Source: Xanthomonas sp. Leaf131
GTDB taxonomy: Bacteria > Pseudomonadota > Gammaproteobacteria > Xanthomonadales > Xanthomonadaceae
Reading direction: 5' to 3'
Length of the DNA stretch: 64,000 nt
NCBI RefSeq assembly: GCF_001423495.1
Contig: NZ_LMOG01000001.1
Coordinates: forward strand, 308,630 to 372,629
How positions within the stretch are numbered: the first letter of the stretch is position 1; every line of letters starts with the position of its first letter. Both the position numbers and the translations under genes were made by a program. Shown piece after piece: positions 9,168 to 16,497 of this stretch. The notes beneath the pieces were generated by a model that saw only the letters and a list, made by a program, of their open reading frames with translations, was not told the DNA's origin and searched no databases.

Positions 9168-9914
9168 TTACTGTGAAGGTGGCCGTGCCTGGCCTTGAGA
9201 CTCGACCCGAGCCGGGTCGCTTTCTCCGCCGCGAATCTGCGCCGGATCGATATTGGCCGGCATCGCCTGCGCCGGATCGCGTCCGTCGCTGGCGGCTTTA
9301 CCGGGTTGCCCAAGCGCACGCGTAATGGTGTCGCTCAGACCGGACCCGGACAGCGCCTTGCCCAGATCCGTATTATTGCCTGCCGAGGGCAACTTCCCCA
9401 ACTCCGTTGGCAAGTTGCCGAGTTCCATCGATGGCATGTCCATCGACGGCATCCGCCAGGCCGGCAGTTGCGCCCGCATCCAGCCCGCACCCGGCGACAG
9501 CATCGGCATCAGCACCGACTGGCGCCAGGACGGCTCGCGCGGCAACGGGGTGAAGCTCATCAGCAGCACCAGCACGCTGGCCAGAAACCCGCCGCGCACC
9601 ACGCCCAGGCCGAAGCCGAGCATGCGGTCCATCCCGCCGAGCCGCACTGCGTCCACGCCGGCACGGATCACCATGCCGATCACCGCTACGGTGATCAGCA
9701 CGCCGACGAACACCATCGCGTAGCCGCCGAACGACTCGGTGGCGGACGGATGTTTGCCATCGGCCAGCCAACGCGCGGCCGAGCCACCGAACTGAAAGGT
9801 CGCCCAGCCCGCCAGCAACCACGACAACGTGCCGACCACGATCGCGACAAAGCCGCGTAGCAAGCCCAACAGGGCCGACACCAGAATGATGACGCCCAGC
9901 ACCATGTCGATCAT
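9168..9914 (-). CDS. cvpA: CvpA family membrane protein
   Basis: A 248-aa protein with four predicted membrane segments in the first about 130 residues (DMVLGVIILVSALLGLLRG, then AIVVGTLSWLLAGW and two more), typical of CvpA. The C-terminal half is Pro/Ser/Gly-rich and longer than in E. coli CvpA, with MPSMDMPSMELGNLP repeats. The ATG at 9914 gives the conserved MIDMVLG start; an earlier in-frame start would add a basic, non-conserved tail. CvpA is linked to envelope function and purine-related growth in other bacteria, but its mechanism is unresolved. Confidence 0.88.
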   Translation of the reverse strand: MIDMVLGVIILVSALLGLLRGFVAIVVGTLSWLLAGWATFQFGGSAARWLADGKHPSATESFGGYAMVFVGVLITVAVIGMVIRAGVDAVRLGGMDRMLGFGLGVVRGGFLASVLVLLMSFTPLPREPSWRQSVLMPMLSPGAGWMRAQLPAWRMPSMDMPSMELGNLPTELGKLPSAGNNTDLGKALSGSGLSDTITRALGQPGKAASDGRDPAQAMPANIDPAQIRGGESDPARVESQGQARPPSQ

Positions 9915-10006
9915 TGCCAACTTCTCCGCGCGGCGCGCGCGCCGTTGCTGCAACCTGGCTCGGTGTTCATTGCGCTCCCCTCCATGGGTGTGAGGCGATC
10001 GGGAAT

Positions 10007-10044
10007 CTGACAGCCACCGACGACATATCGTGAGTGGCTGTCAG
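10007..10044. repeat. 11-bp inverted repeat between dedD and cvpA
   Basis: Perfect arms CTGACAGCCAC (10007-10017) and GTGGCTGTCAG (10034-10044), with a further short stem inside the 16-nt loop. It lies in the 230-nt dedD-cvpA gap. There is no T-run, so it may be an RNA structure rather than a terminator. Confidence 0.6.
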
Positions 10045-10144
10045 GTTTGATGCAGAAGGCATGCAGCACGCGCAGTGTACGAAGGGTCGCGCCGATGAAG
10101 ATGTCTGGTACCGGCAACGCCCACCCGATGGCGGCGCAGCCGTT

Positions 10145-11191
10145 TTACGGATGCGGACGCACCATGCCGGAAATGCCGACCTTGGCCGCGACCTGCGCAC
10201 GCAACTGTTCGGCATCGCCACGGTTGGCCACCGGGCCGACACGTACGCGATTGAGCGCGCCCTTGTCGGTGCGGACCTGTTCGACGAACGCGCTGAAACC
10301 GGCGGCGCGTACGCGGTCGCGCAGGGCATCGGCATCTTCGGCACGGCCAAACGCACCCAGCTGCACCGCAAAGCCGACCGAACTGGCGGCAGGCGCTGGC
10401 GGCGCAGTAGGCGCAGCCACGACCGGCTTGGCAGGTTCGGCCTTCGCCACGTCCGGCTTGGCCGGCACAGGCTTGGGCGCTTCGGCCGGCTTAGCCGCGG
10501 TGGCCACCGGCCTGGCCGGCTCTGGCGGCAGGCTTTCGGTCTTGGTCGGCGCGGTGGTGCTGGCAGCAGCCACGCTGCTGCTCGGCTTTGCGGCCGGCGC
10601 GGGCGTCGGTGCAGATGCCGGCGCAGGCGCTGCGGCATTCGCATCCAGCGTCACCACCTGGGCGTTGACGTCGCTGCGCACCTTCACCGCCTGCAGGCGG
10701 GCCGATTCGGCCTGGGCCTGATCGACATATGGTCCGACGCGCACACGCCACGCAGGGCGGCCGTTGATCTGGGTCTTTTCGCTGAAGCCGGGCAGTTGCG
10801 CCTGCTTGAGCCGCGCGATCACCGCATCGGCATCGGCGCTGGTGGCGTAGGCACCAAAATTCACCGCGTAGTTGCCGGCGGCCACCTCAGGCGCAGACGG
10901 CGCGCTGGACGGGGCCAGATCGGCCGCATCCGGATTGTCCTGCACCGCTGCCGGCGCAGTAGCGGCACCGCGCATGCCCAGCGCGCCACCGGCCGGCGTA
11001 TCGCCCGGGGTGACCAGCGGCAACTCGCGGGTTTCGAACTCGCCATTGGCAGGTGCTGCGGGTGCCTCAAGCGGCACGTCGGCCACGCCGCTCGCAGGCG
11101 CAGGGCCCTTGACCAGCATCGGCAGGAAGATCACGGCGAGCGCCACCAGAACGATGGCGCCAATCAATCGCTGTTTCAGAGCAGTATCCAC
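10145..11191 (-). CDS. dedD: DedD-like cell-division protein with two SPOR domains
   Basis: A 348-aa bitopic inner-membrane protein. A single N-terminal transmembrane helix (about residues 9-26) follows the DedD-like start MDTALKQRLIGAIVL. Two SPOR-type modules are visible: about residues 107-180 (NFGAYATSADADAV ... WRVRVGPY) and about 270-345 (FAVQLGAFGRAEDADAL ... NRVRVGPV). They are joined by a long Ala/Pro/Lys linker. SPOR domains bind denuded septal peptidoglycan. E. coli DedD has one. The start is a GTG at 11191. Position between folC and cvpA supports the name. Confidence 0.88.
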   Translation of the reverse strand: MDTALKQRLIGAIVLVALAVIFLPMLVKGPAPASGVADVPLEAPAAPANGEFETRELPLVTPGDTPAGGALGMRGAATAPAAVQDNPDAADLAPSSAPSAPEVAAGNYAVNFGAYATSADADAVIARLKQAQLPGFSEKTQINGRPAWRVRVGPYVDQAQAESARLQAVKVRSDVNAQVVTLDANAAAPAPASAPTPAPAAKPSSSVAAASTTAPTKTESLPPEPARPVATAAKPAEAPKPVPAKPDVAKAEPAKPVVAAPTAPPAPAASSVGFAVQLGAFGRAEDADALRDRVRAAGFSAFVEQVRTDKGALNRVRVGPVANRGDAEQLRAQVAAKVGISGMVRPHP

Positions 11192-11259
11192 GTAAAGAGA
11201 CGAGAGGCGGCGTGGCGGGTTGCCGCGGCGATTATAAGGCCGCAGCCGGGCTACCGACC

Positions 11260-12573
11260 TCAGTGGCCTGAATGAAGTACGTGCAGCGCGTCGGCGACGG
11301 TATGAAACGAGCCGAACACCAGTACGCGATCGCCCGGCTTGGCTGATGCAAGTACCGCGCGCAGTGCGCTTGCGACGTCACGCTGGCACAGCGCCTGCGC
11401 CGCGGCACTGCCCTGCAGGCGCTGCTGCAAGGCCTCTGCCGACTGCCCACGCGCGCCGTCCAGCCCGGCCAGCGTCCAGTGGTCGATCTGCGCAGCCACC
11501 GCCTCCACGACGCCCAGCACGTCCTTGTCGGCCAATGCGGCGTAGATCGCATGCGTGCTGCCGGCATGCGCTTGGGCGCCGAGTGCCTCGGACAGCGCGC
11601 GCGCGGCCTGCGGGTTGTGGCCGACATCCAGCAACACCTGCACGCCATCGACGTCGATGCGCTGCAGGCGCCCGGCCACCTGCGCACTGGTGATGCCCTG
11701 CGCCCATGCCGCATCTGGCACATCTACCGGCAGTGCCTGCATCGCCGCGATCGCCGCGGCCGCATTGGCCAGCTGCACCGGCGCGTGCAGGGCCGGCATC
11801 GGGAGTTCCAGGGTCACTGCGACATCGCGCCAGCGCCAATGCTGCGGGTTGGAATGCTGTGCGTTGGATTGTTGTGCGTCGGTTTGCTGCGCAGCGATCG
11901 GCTCGAAGAAATAATCGCTGCCGGCACGGATCGCGTTGGCGCCCAGCTGGTACGCACGCCGCAACACGCTCGACGGCGGGTCGATTTCGCCCAGCACCAC
12001 TGGTTTCCAGGCGCGGATGATGCCGGCCTTCTCGGTCCCGATCGCCTCGCGGTCTTCGCCCAGCCAATCGGTGTGGTCGATATCCACGGTAGTGATCACC
12101 GCCACATCCGAATCGATGATGTTCACCGCATCCAGACGCCCGCCCAGGCCGATTTCCAGCACTGCCAGGTCCAGCCCGGAGTGCTGCAACAGCCACAGCG
12201 CCGCCAGCGTGCCGTATTCGAAATAGGTCAGCGCGGTCTCGCCGCGCGCCGCTTCGACCGCTGCAAATGCGTCCACCAGTTGCGCATCGCTCGCTTCGCT
12301 GCCATCGATACGCACGCGCTCGTTGTAGCGCAGCAGATGCGGCGAGGTGTAGGCGCCCACCTTCCAGCCGGCCGCGCGCCCGATCGCCTCGATAAAGGCC
12401 ACGGTGGAGCCTTTGCCATTGGTTCCGCCGACGACGATGACGTGTTTGGCCGGCGCTTCAATCTGCAACCGCGCAGCAACCTCGCGCACGCGCTCCAGGC
12501 CCATGGCGATGTTCTGCGGATGCTGCTGCTCGATATAGGCGAGCCAGTCGGAGAGTGTGGTTGGCGTGTTCAC
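11260..12573 (-). CDS. folC: bifunctional folylpolyglutamate/dihydrofolate synthase
   Basis: Adds glutamate to dihydropteroate and tetrahydrofolates. The Mur-ligase-type P-loop GTNGKGST and the motif GLGGRLDAVN are present. I start at the GTG at 12573, giving 437 aa beginning with NTPTTLSDWLAYIEQQHP after the initiator; a TTG ten codons upstream (12603) is open in frame but less likely. Mid-protein there is a Gln/Asn-rich insertion made of imperfect 15-bp repeats (SNAQH, SNPQH) before the segment HWRWRDVAVTL. First gene of the folC-dedD-cvpA-purF block. Confidence 0.93.
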   Translation of the reverse strand: MNTPTTLSDWLAYIEQQHPQNIAMGLERVREVAARLQIEAPAKHVIVVGGTNGKGSTVAFIEAIGRAAGWKVGAYTSPHLLRYNERVRIDGSEASDAQLVDAFAAVEAARGETALTYFEYGTLAALWLLQHSGLDLAVLEIGLGGRLDAVNIIDSDVAVITTVDIDHTDWLGEDREAIGTEKAGIIRAWKPVVLGEIDPPSSVLRRAYQLGANAIRAGSDYFFEPIAAQQTDAQQSNAQHSNPQHWRWRDVAVTLELPMPALHAPVQLANAAAAIAAMQALPVDVPDAAWAQGITSAQVAGRLQRIDVDGVQVLLDVGHNPQAARALSEALGAQAHAGSTHAIYAALADKDVLGVVEAVAAQIDHWTLAGLDGARGQSAEALQQRLQGSAAAQALCQRDVASALRAVLASAKPGDRVLVFGSFHTVADALHVLHSGH

Positions 12574-12762
12574 GGGATTATCTGAAGTAGTGCGTTGCGG
12601 CAAGCATTATCGCGAATGCATCGCTGATATGGTCAGGGAAGTAATGGCTTCGCCATCTATACGAAAAAACATGCGCAGGCGGTGTTTCATGGCAGATGCC
12701 ATACCTATCCACACATATCCCAACGGCGAGGCCAAGACCGAGTCAAGGCCTATTTTTTCGTG

Positions 12763-13341
12763 CTATTGCTCGTAGATCTTTTCTATCCGCATGCCCAGCG
12801 CGGACCGCTGCCCGGTCAACAACACCTGCACCAGCTGCTCCGGATGCCGCCGATAAGAGGCTTCATTGATGCAGAGATAGTTTGGGGCACCATGCTCGAT
12901 TGGTCCGCCAGTCAACCGGTACTCGCAAGACTGGCGATCTTGCTCGTGATGCGCTCGCATCAAATACGCCTGCTCAAATGGTGCACCAAACGCAATGGTG
13001 AACAACCACGGCAGAGTTTTGCACAGCAGTAAATAGCAGAGGGCCCCCAGCAATAGCGGCGTCATGCAGATCATGAACACAGTGACCAGCTGACTGTTCT
13101 GATCGACGATCGACCGCCGTCCGTGCCGGCGTGCGTTTTTGTGCAGCAGCACGCTAAGCACTGCTCCCATGCCCGTCATCGGCCAGAACAATAGATCAAA
13201 TCGCAGAAACGCAGCAGGTACAAAATCTATGAACAAACTCACCGGCACCAAGCCTATCGGCACACAGAGCAGCATTACCTTGCCCCAGGCGAGAAGCTTG
13301 GATTTTTGCGGAACTGTCCCTGGAAACTGCGTCTCCATCAT
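12763..13341 (-). CDS. unrecognised integral membrane protein
   Basis: A 192-aa protein of unknown function. It has two hydrophobic segments near the N-terminus (VMLLCVPIGLVPVSLFI and LLFWPMTGMGAVLSVLL) and a long one in the middle (FMICMTPLLLGALCYLLL). The hydrophilic C-terminal half contains two Cys (QSCEYR and NYLCIN). The coding region looks less GC-rich than its neighbours, which may indicate transfer. It follows the histidine phosphatase by 15 nt on the same strand, so the two are likely co-transcribed. Confidence 0.7.
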   Translation of the reverse strand: MMETQFPGTVPQKSKLLAWGKVMLLCVPIGLVPVSLFIDFVPAAFLRFDLLFWPMTGMGAVLSVLLHKNARRHGRRSIVDQNSQLVTVFMICMTPLLLGALCYLLLCKTLPWLFTIAFGAPFEQAYLMRAHHEQDRQSCEYRLTGGPIEHGAPNYLCINEASYRRHPEQLVQVLLTGQRSALGMRIEKIYEQ

Positions 13342-13356
13342 CCATCCAGAAAGGCC

Positions 13357-14001
13357 TTACAGCGCCCGATGCTTGGCTTCACCAAAAAACGGCGTGTGAT
13401 GCGCGCAGTCGTTCAAGCGCACTACTTCCAGGTGATCGACATCCTCGCCTTCGAGCAGGTTGAGCGTGGTCGGTGCCTGGCGGAAAGTCCACAGCTTGGA
13501 TAGCGGCAGGCCCAGAATCTTGCACAGGATCACGCGGTTGACCGCATCGTGCGCGACCACCAGCAAGGTGTCGTCGGCGCCCAGGCCATCGGCCGCGCGC
13601 GCCAGGCCACGCCAGCTGCGGTCCAGCACCTGACGCAGCGACTCCCCGCCGGGCATCAGCACGGTGTCGGGCTCTTCGCGCCAGGCGCGCAGGCGCGCCG
13701 GATCCTTGTCGTTGATCTCGCTGGCCAGCAGGCCTTCCCATTCGCCGTGCGCGATTTCCTGCAGATCCGCATCGGTCTGCAACAAGCTCTCGCGTGCGCT
13801 GCCCAGCGCTAGCTTGGCGGTGGCCTGCGCACGCGACAGCGGCGATGCCACCGCACGGGTGATCTCCAACGACTGCAGACGCGCGCCGAGTGCGGCAGCC
13901 TGGCCTTCGCCGACCGGCGACAGCGGGATATCGATCTGGCCCTGGTAACGGCCTTCGGCGTTCCACGGCGTCTCGCCGTGACGAGCAAGCAGGATGCGCA
14001 T
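13357..14001 (-). CDS. histidine phosphatase (phosphoglycerate mutase-like)
   Basis: A 214-aa cytoplasmic phosphatase. The catalytic RHGE motif is at residues 7-10 (LLARHGETPWN), with the acid residue region IAHGEWEG and the second His in VVAHDAVNR. The family includes CobC-type alpha-ribazole phosphatases and broad sugar phosphatases; the substrate cannot be read from sequence. The start at 14001 gives the conserved MRILLARHG and is preceded by AAGGAA. Longer in-frame starts add an unrelated basic extension. Confidence 0.9.
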   Translation of the reverse strand: MRILLARHGETPWNAEGRYQGQIDIPLSPVGEGQAAALGARLQSLEITRAVASPLSRAQATAKLALGSARESLLQTDADLQEIAHGEWEGLLASEINDKDPARLRAWREEPDTVLMPGGESLRQVLDRSWRGLARAADGLGADDTLLVVAHDAVNRVILCKILGLPLSKLWTFRQAPTTLNLLEGEDVDHLEVVRLNDCAHHTPFFGEAKHRAL

Positions 14002-14220
14002 GCGCGAGAGATTCCTTGGGGAAGGGACCGACGTGCCTTGCGGCCAGACGGGAGCGGAATGATACCGCCCCAGGCGCTCCGTGGTTTGCGCTGAATGACG
14101 GAGATCGACGCTTGACCGAAACGGTATCCGCCGGCGCCATGCCCGGCGCCATTGCTTCCGGGCTCTTCCGCTTGCCTGCATCCACGCCGCCCGGGTGCAG
14201 GCACGCGCTGCGCCAGCGAC

Positions 14221-16302
14221 TCAGACGCGACCGAACGCCGGGTCGCTGCGGCTGGGCTTGCCGGTTTCCAGATGCCCGGCCAGGCGCCGGCGGAATGCCC
14301 CACCCGGCTGCTCCACGACAAGGTCATACCAGTGATCGCTCGCTGCCAGCGGCAGGCGAATGGTTTCGCGCTGGCCTGCGGCCAGCTGCACTGCGCGCGC
14401 GGTCGGGTCTGCGTAGTTCAGCGCGCGCAGTTGCAATGTGCAGGCGTGCTGACTGGTATTGCCGAATTCCAACACCAAGGTCTCGCCGTCTTGTCGCGCT
14501 TCCAGCCACGGCGCCGCCAATTGCGATGGCGCGATGGAAAGTTCACCCGCAAACTCGCGCAGGAACCCGTTCGGCCCGTGCACACTCAACGCATAGGCAC
14601 CATTGTGTACAGCGTCGAGCGGTACATCGTCGAGCTGCGTACCGGGTAACACGGTGTAGTACCACGGGCCGCCGCGTGCGGCGCTGGTGTAGACGTTGAA
14701 CGCGGCCGCAGCAGCGCCGCTGTTGACGAACTGCAGTTGCACGCCAGTGTCGTTATGCACGCGCGCATGCACCTGCAAGGCGTACGGCAACGCGCGCGCC
14801 GGACGTTGCCCCGGCTCCTGTCGCGGCATGCGTGCAGTGGTTGGTGGCACCGGCAGCGGTTTGCCACTTACGGCGGCGGTACGCGCACGGTAGTCGTCGA
14901 CCGACGGGAATGCGCTCAGCGCCGAATCGTCCGGCTTGCGGAAATCGAACACACTGGTCAGATCGCCACTCACTGCACGCCGCCAGGGGCTGATGTTCGG
15001 TTCGGCCACACCGAAGCGACGTTCCAGCAAGCGCAGCACCGAGGTGTGATCGAACACCTGCGAATTGACCCAGCCACCGCGCGTCCATGGCGAGATCACC
15101 AGCATCGGCACGCGGATGCCCAGGCCGATCGGCAAGCCGTCGTAGGCTTCGCCACGCGTCTCGACATTGCTGCGCCCCATGCGCGCATCCAGCGCCGGCA
15201 ATGGCGCAGGCACATGATCGAAGAAGCCATCGTTCTCGTCGTAATTGATGATCAACGCGGTCTTCGCCCACACCTGCGGGTTGGCAGTGAGCGCATCGAT
15301 CAAACGCGCCACCAGCGATTCGCCATAGGCCGGCGGTGCTTCCGGATGTTCGCAATATGCGGTGGGCGGAATGATCCACGACACCTGCGGCAAACGATTG
15401 GCCTGCACATCGGCGGCGACCGCGGCAATCAGATGCTCGGCCTGCGTGGTGGCGGCATTGTCCGCAGTGGAACCGGGCACGCATGCGCGTGCGCGCCGAT
15501 AGCGTTCGTCATCGGGTTGCAGATCGCGATAGTGGGAAAAATACGCCAGCGAGTTGCAGCCGAAATTGTCGTATTCCTGATACACGCGCCAATCCACACC
15601 GGCGGCCTGCAGACGCTGCGCGTAGGTGGTCCAGTCCATCGCCGCGTAACCGGGTTTGTCGCGCGCCATGTCGGCGGTCCAGTTGCCGTCGTCGGCATTG
15701 GTTACCGCTTGCGCGCCGAGATTACCTACGCTTGGGCCGCTGGTGCCGGTGAACAGATACATGCGATTGGGATTGGTCGGCCCATGCAGCGAACAGAAGT
15801 AGCCATCGCAAATGGTGAAGGCGTCGGCGAGCGCGTGGTAGTACGGAATGTCGTGACGCTGGAAATATCCCATCGTCAATTCGCCCTTGTACGGCACCCA
15901 GGCGTCGTACTCGCCCCAGCGCACCGGGTCTTGCCCATGGCCGGCCTTCCAGGAGTGATCCAGGCTCTTGATCAATGGCGCGCACGTGTTTTGCGAGTCG
16001 AAGGCGAACGGCAGCAAGCGTCGCCCGTCCTTTGCCGGCTGGCTCCATACCGGATGGCCATCGCGCAATTGCAGCGGGCGCGGATCGCCAAACCCGCGCA
16101 CGCCGCGCAACGCGCCGAAGTAATGATCGAACGAGCGGTTTTCCTGCATCAGGATCACTACATGCTCGATGTCGCGCAGCGTGCCGGTGCGCGAATTGGC
16201 CGGCAGCGCGAGTGCGCGGCCGATCGAAGAAGGTAATGCACCGGCAGCAGTCAGCGCGGCGACGCGCTTGAGGAAATCACGGCGCGAGGGGGAGGACGTC
16301 AT
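14221..16302 (-). CDS. plcN: phosphocholine-specific phospholipase C, Tat-exported
   Basis: A 693-aa exported phosphodiesterase of the bacterial non-hemolytic PLC / acid phosphatase superfamily that cleaves phosphatidylcholine-type lipids. A twin-arginine signal SRRDFLKRV is at residues 6-14. The catalytic region shows MQENRSFDHYFG, CSLHGPTNPNR, NYDENDGFFDHV and VISPWTRGG. The C-terminal about 200 residues fit the two tandem domains (DUF756) of these enzymes. The start at 16302 is chosen for the Tat motif. It is divergent from a TonB receptor; a PHO box and matching -10 lie upstream, predicting induction by phosphate starvation. The gene symbol follows family usage. Confidence 0.92.
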   Translation of the reverse strand: MTSSPSRRDFLKRVAALTAAGALPSSIGRALALPANSRTGTLRDIEHVVILMQENRSFDHYFGALRGVRGFGDPRPLQLRDGHPVWSQPAKDGRRLLPFAFDSQNTCAPLIKSLDHSWKAGHGQDPVRWGEYDAWVPYKGELTMGYFQRHDIPYYHALADAFTICDGYFCSLHGPTNPNRMYLFTGTSGPSVGNLGAQAVTNADDGNWTADMARDKPGYAAMDWTTYAQRLQAAGVDWRVYQEYDNFGCNSLAYFSHYRDLQPDDERYRRARACVPGSTADNAATTQAEHLIAAVAADVQANRLPQVSWIIPPTAYCEHPEAPPAYGESLVARLIDALTANPQVWAKTALIINYDENDGFFDHVPAPLPALDARMGRSNVETRGEAYDGLPIGLGIRVPMLVISPWTRGGWVNSQVFDHTSVLRLLERRFGVAEPNISPWRRAVSGDLTSVFDFRKPDDSALSAFPSVDDYRARTAAVSGKPLPVPPTTARMPRQEPGQRPARALPYALQVHARVHNDTGVQLQFVNSGAAAAAFNVYTSAARGGPWYYTVLPGTQLDDVPLDAVHNGAYALSVHGPNGFLREFAGELSIAPSQLAAPWLEARQDGETLVLEFGNTSQHACTLQLRALNYADPTARAVQLAAGQRETIRLPLAASDHWYDLVVEQPGGAFRRRLAGHLETGKPSRSDPAFGRV

Positions 16303-16361
16303 GGATGCAAAACCTGCCAGAAATACGAGTGTGTGGCCGCAGGTGGCGGCTGGACACGACA

Positions 16362-16395
16362 CGTATAGCGGGCGGGCGCGACAGTTTTAAGACAG
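16362..16395 (-). promoter_or_regulatory. PHO box and -10 driving the phospholipase gene
   Basis: On the minus strand the 18-mer at 16395-16378 reads CTGTCTT-AAAA-CTGTCGC: two CTGTC half sites 11 bp apart, matching about 15 of 18 positions of the E. coli PhoB consensus. Exactly 10 nt further on is TATACG (16367-16362), the distance seen in PhoB-activated promoters where the box replaces the -35. This predicts a leader of about 50 nt before the phospholipase ATG. Confidence 0.8.
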
Positions 16396-16398
16396 CCA

Positions 16399-16416
16399 CC
16401 GTCATCAATGTTTCAT
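16399..16416 (+). promoter_or_regulatory. weaker second PHO-like box facing the TonB receptor
   Basis: CCGTCAT-CAAT-GTTTCAT on the plus strand keeps the 7-4-7 layout of a PHO box, with about 11 of 14 half-site positions matching. It is oriented toward the receptor gene. A TTGACA hexamer lies just downstream at 16423-16428, but no clear -10 is visible at standard spacing. Confidence 0.35.
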
Positions 16417-16497
16417 GAGTCGTTGACACCCTGCGTCGCGAAACGTCGGTCTTGCACCGTGCGTCCGCCCTCAGCCGTGCCCGAACAGGACTCCCCC

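Noticed and set aside
14737..16236. A 499-codon open frame antisense to the phospholipase
   Set aside because: No start signal and no family features; the phospholipase on the other strand has all catalytic motifs and a Tat signal.
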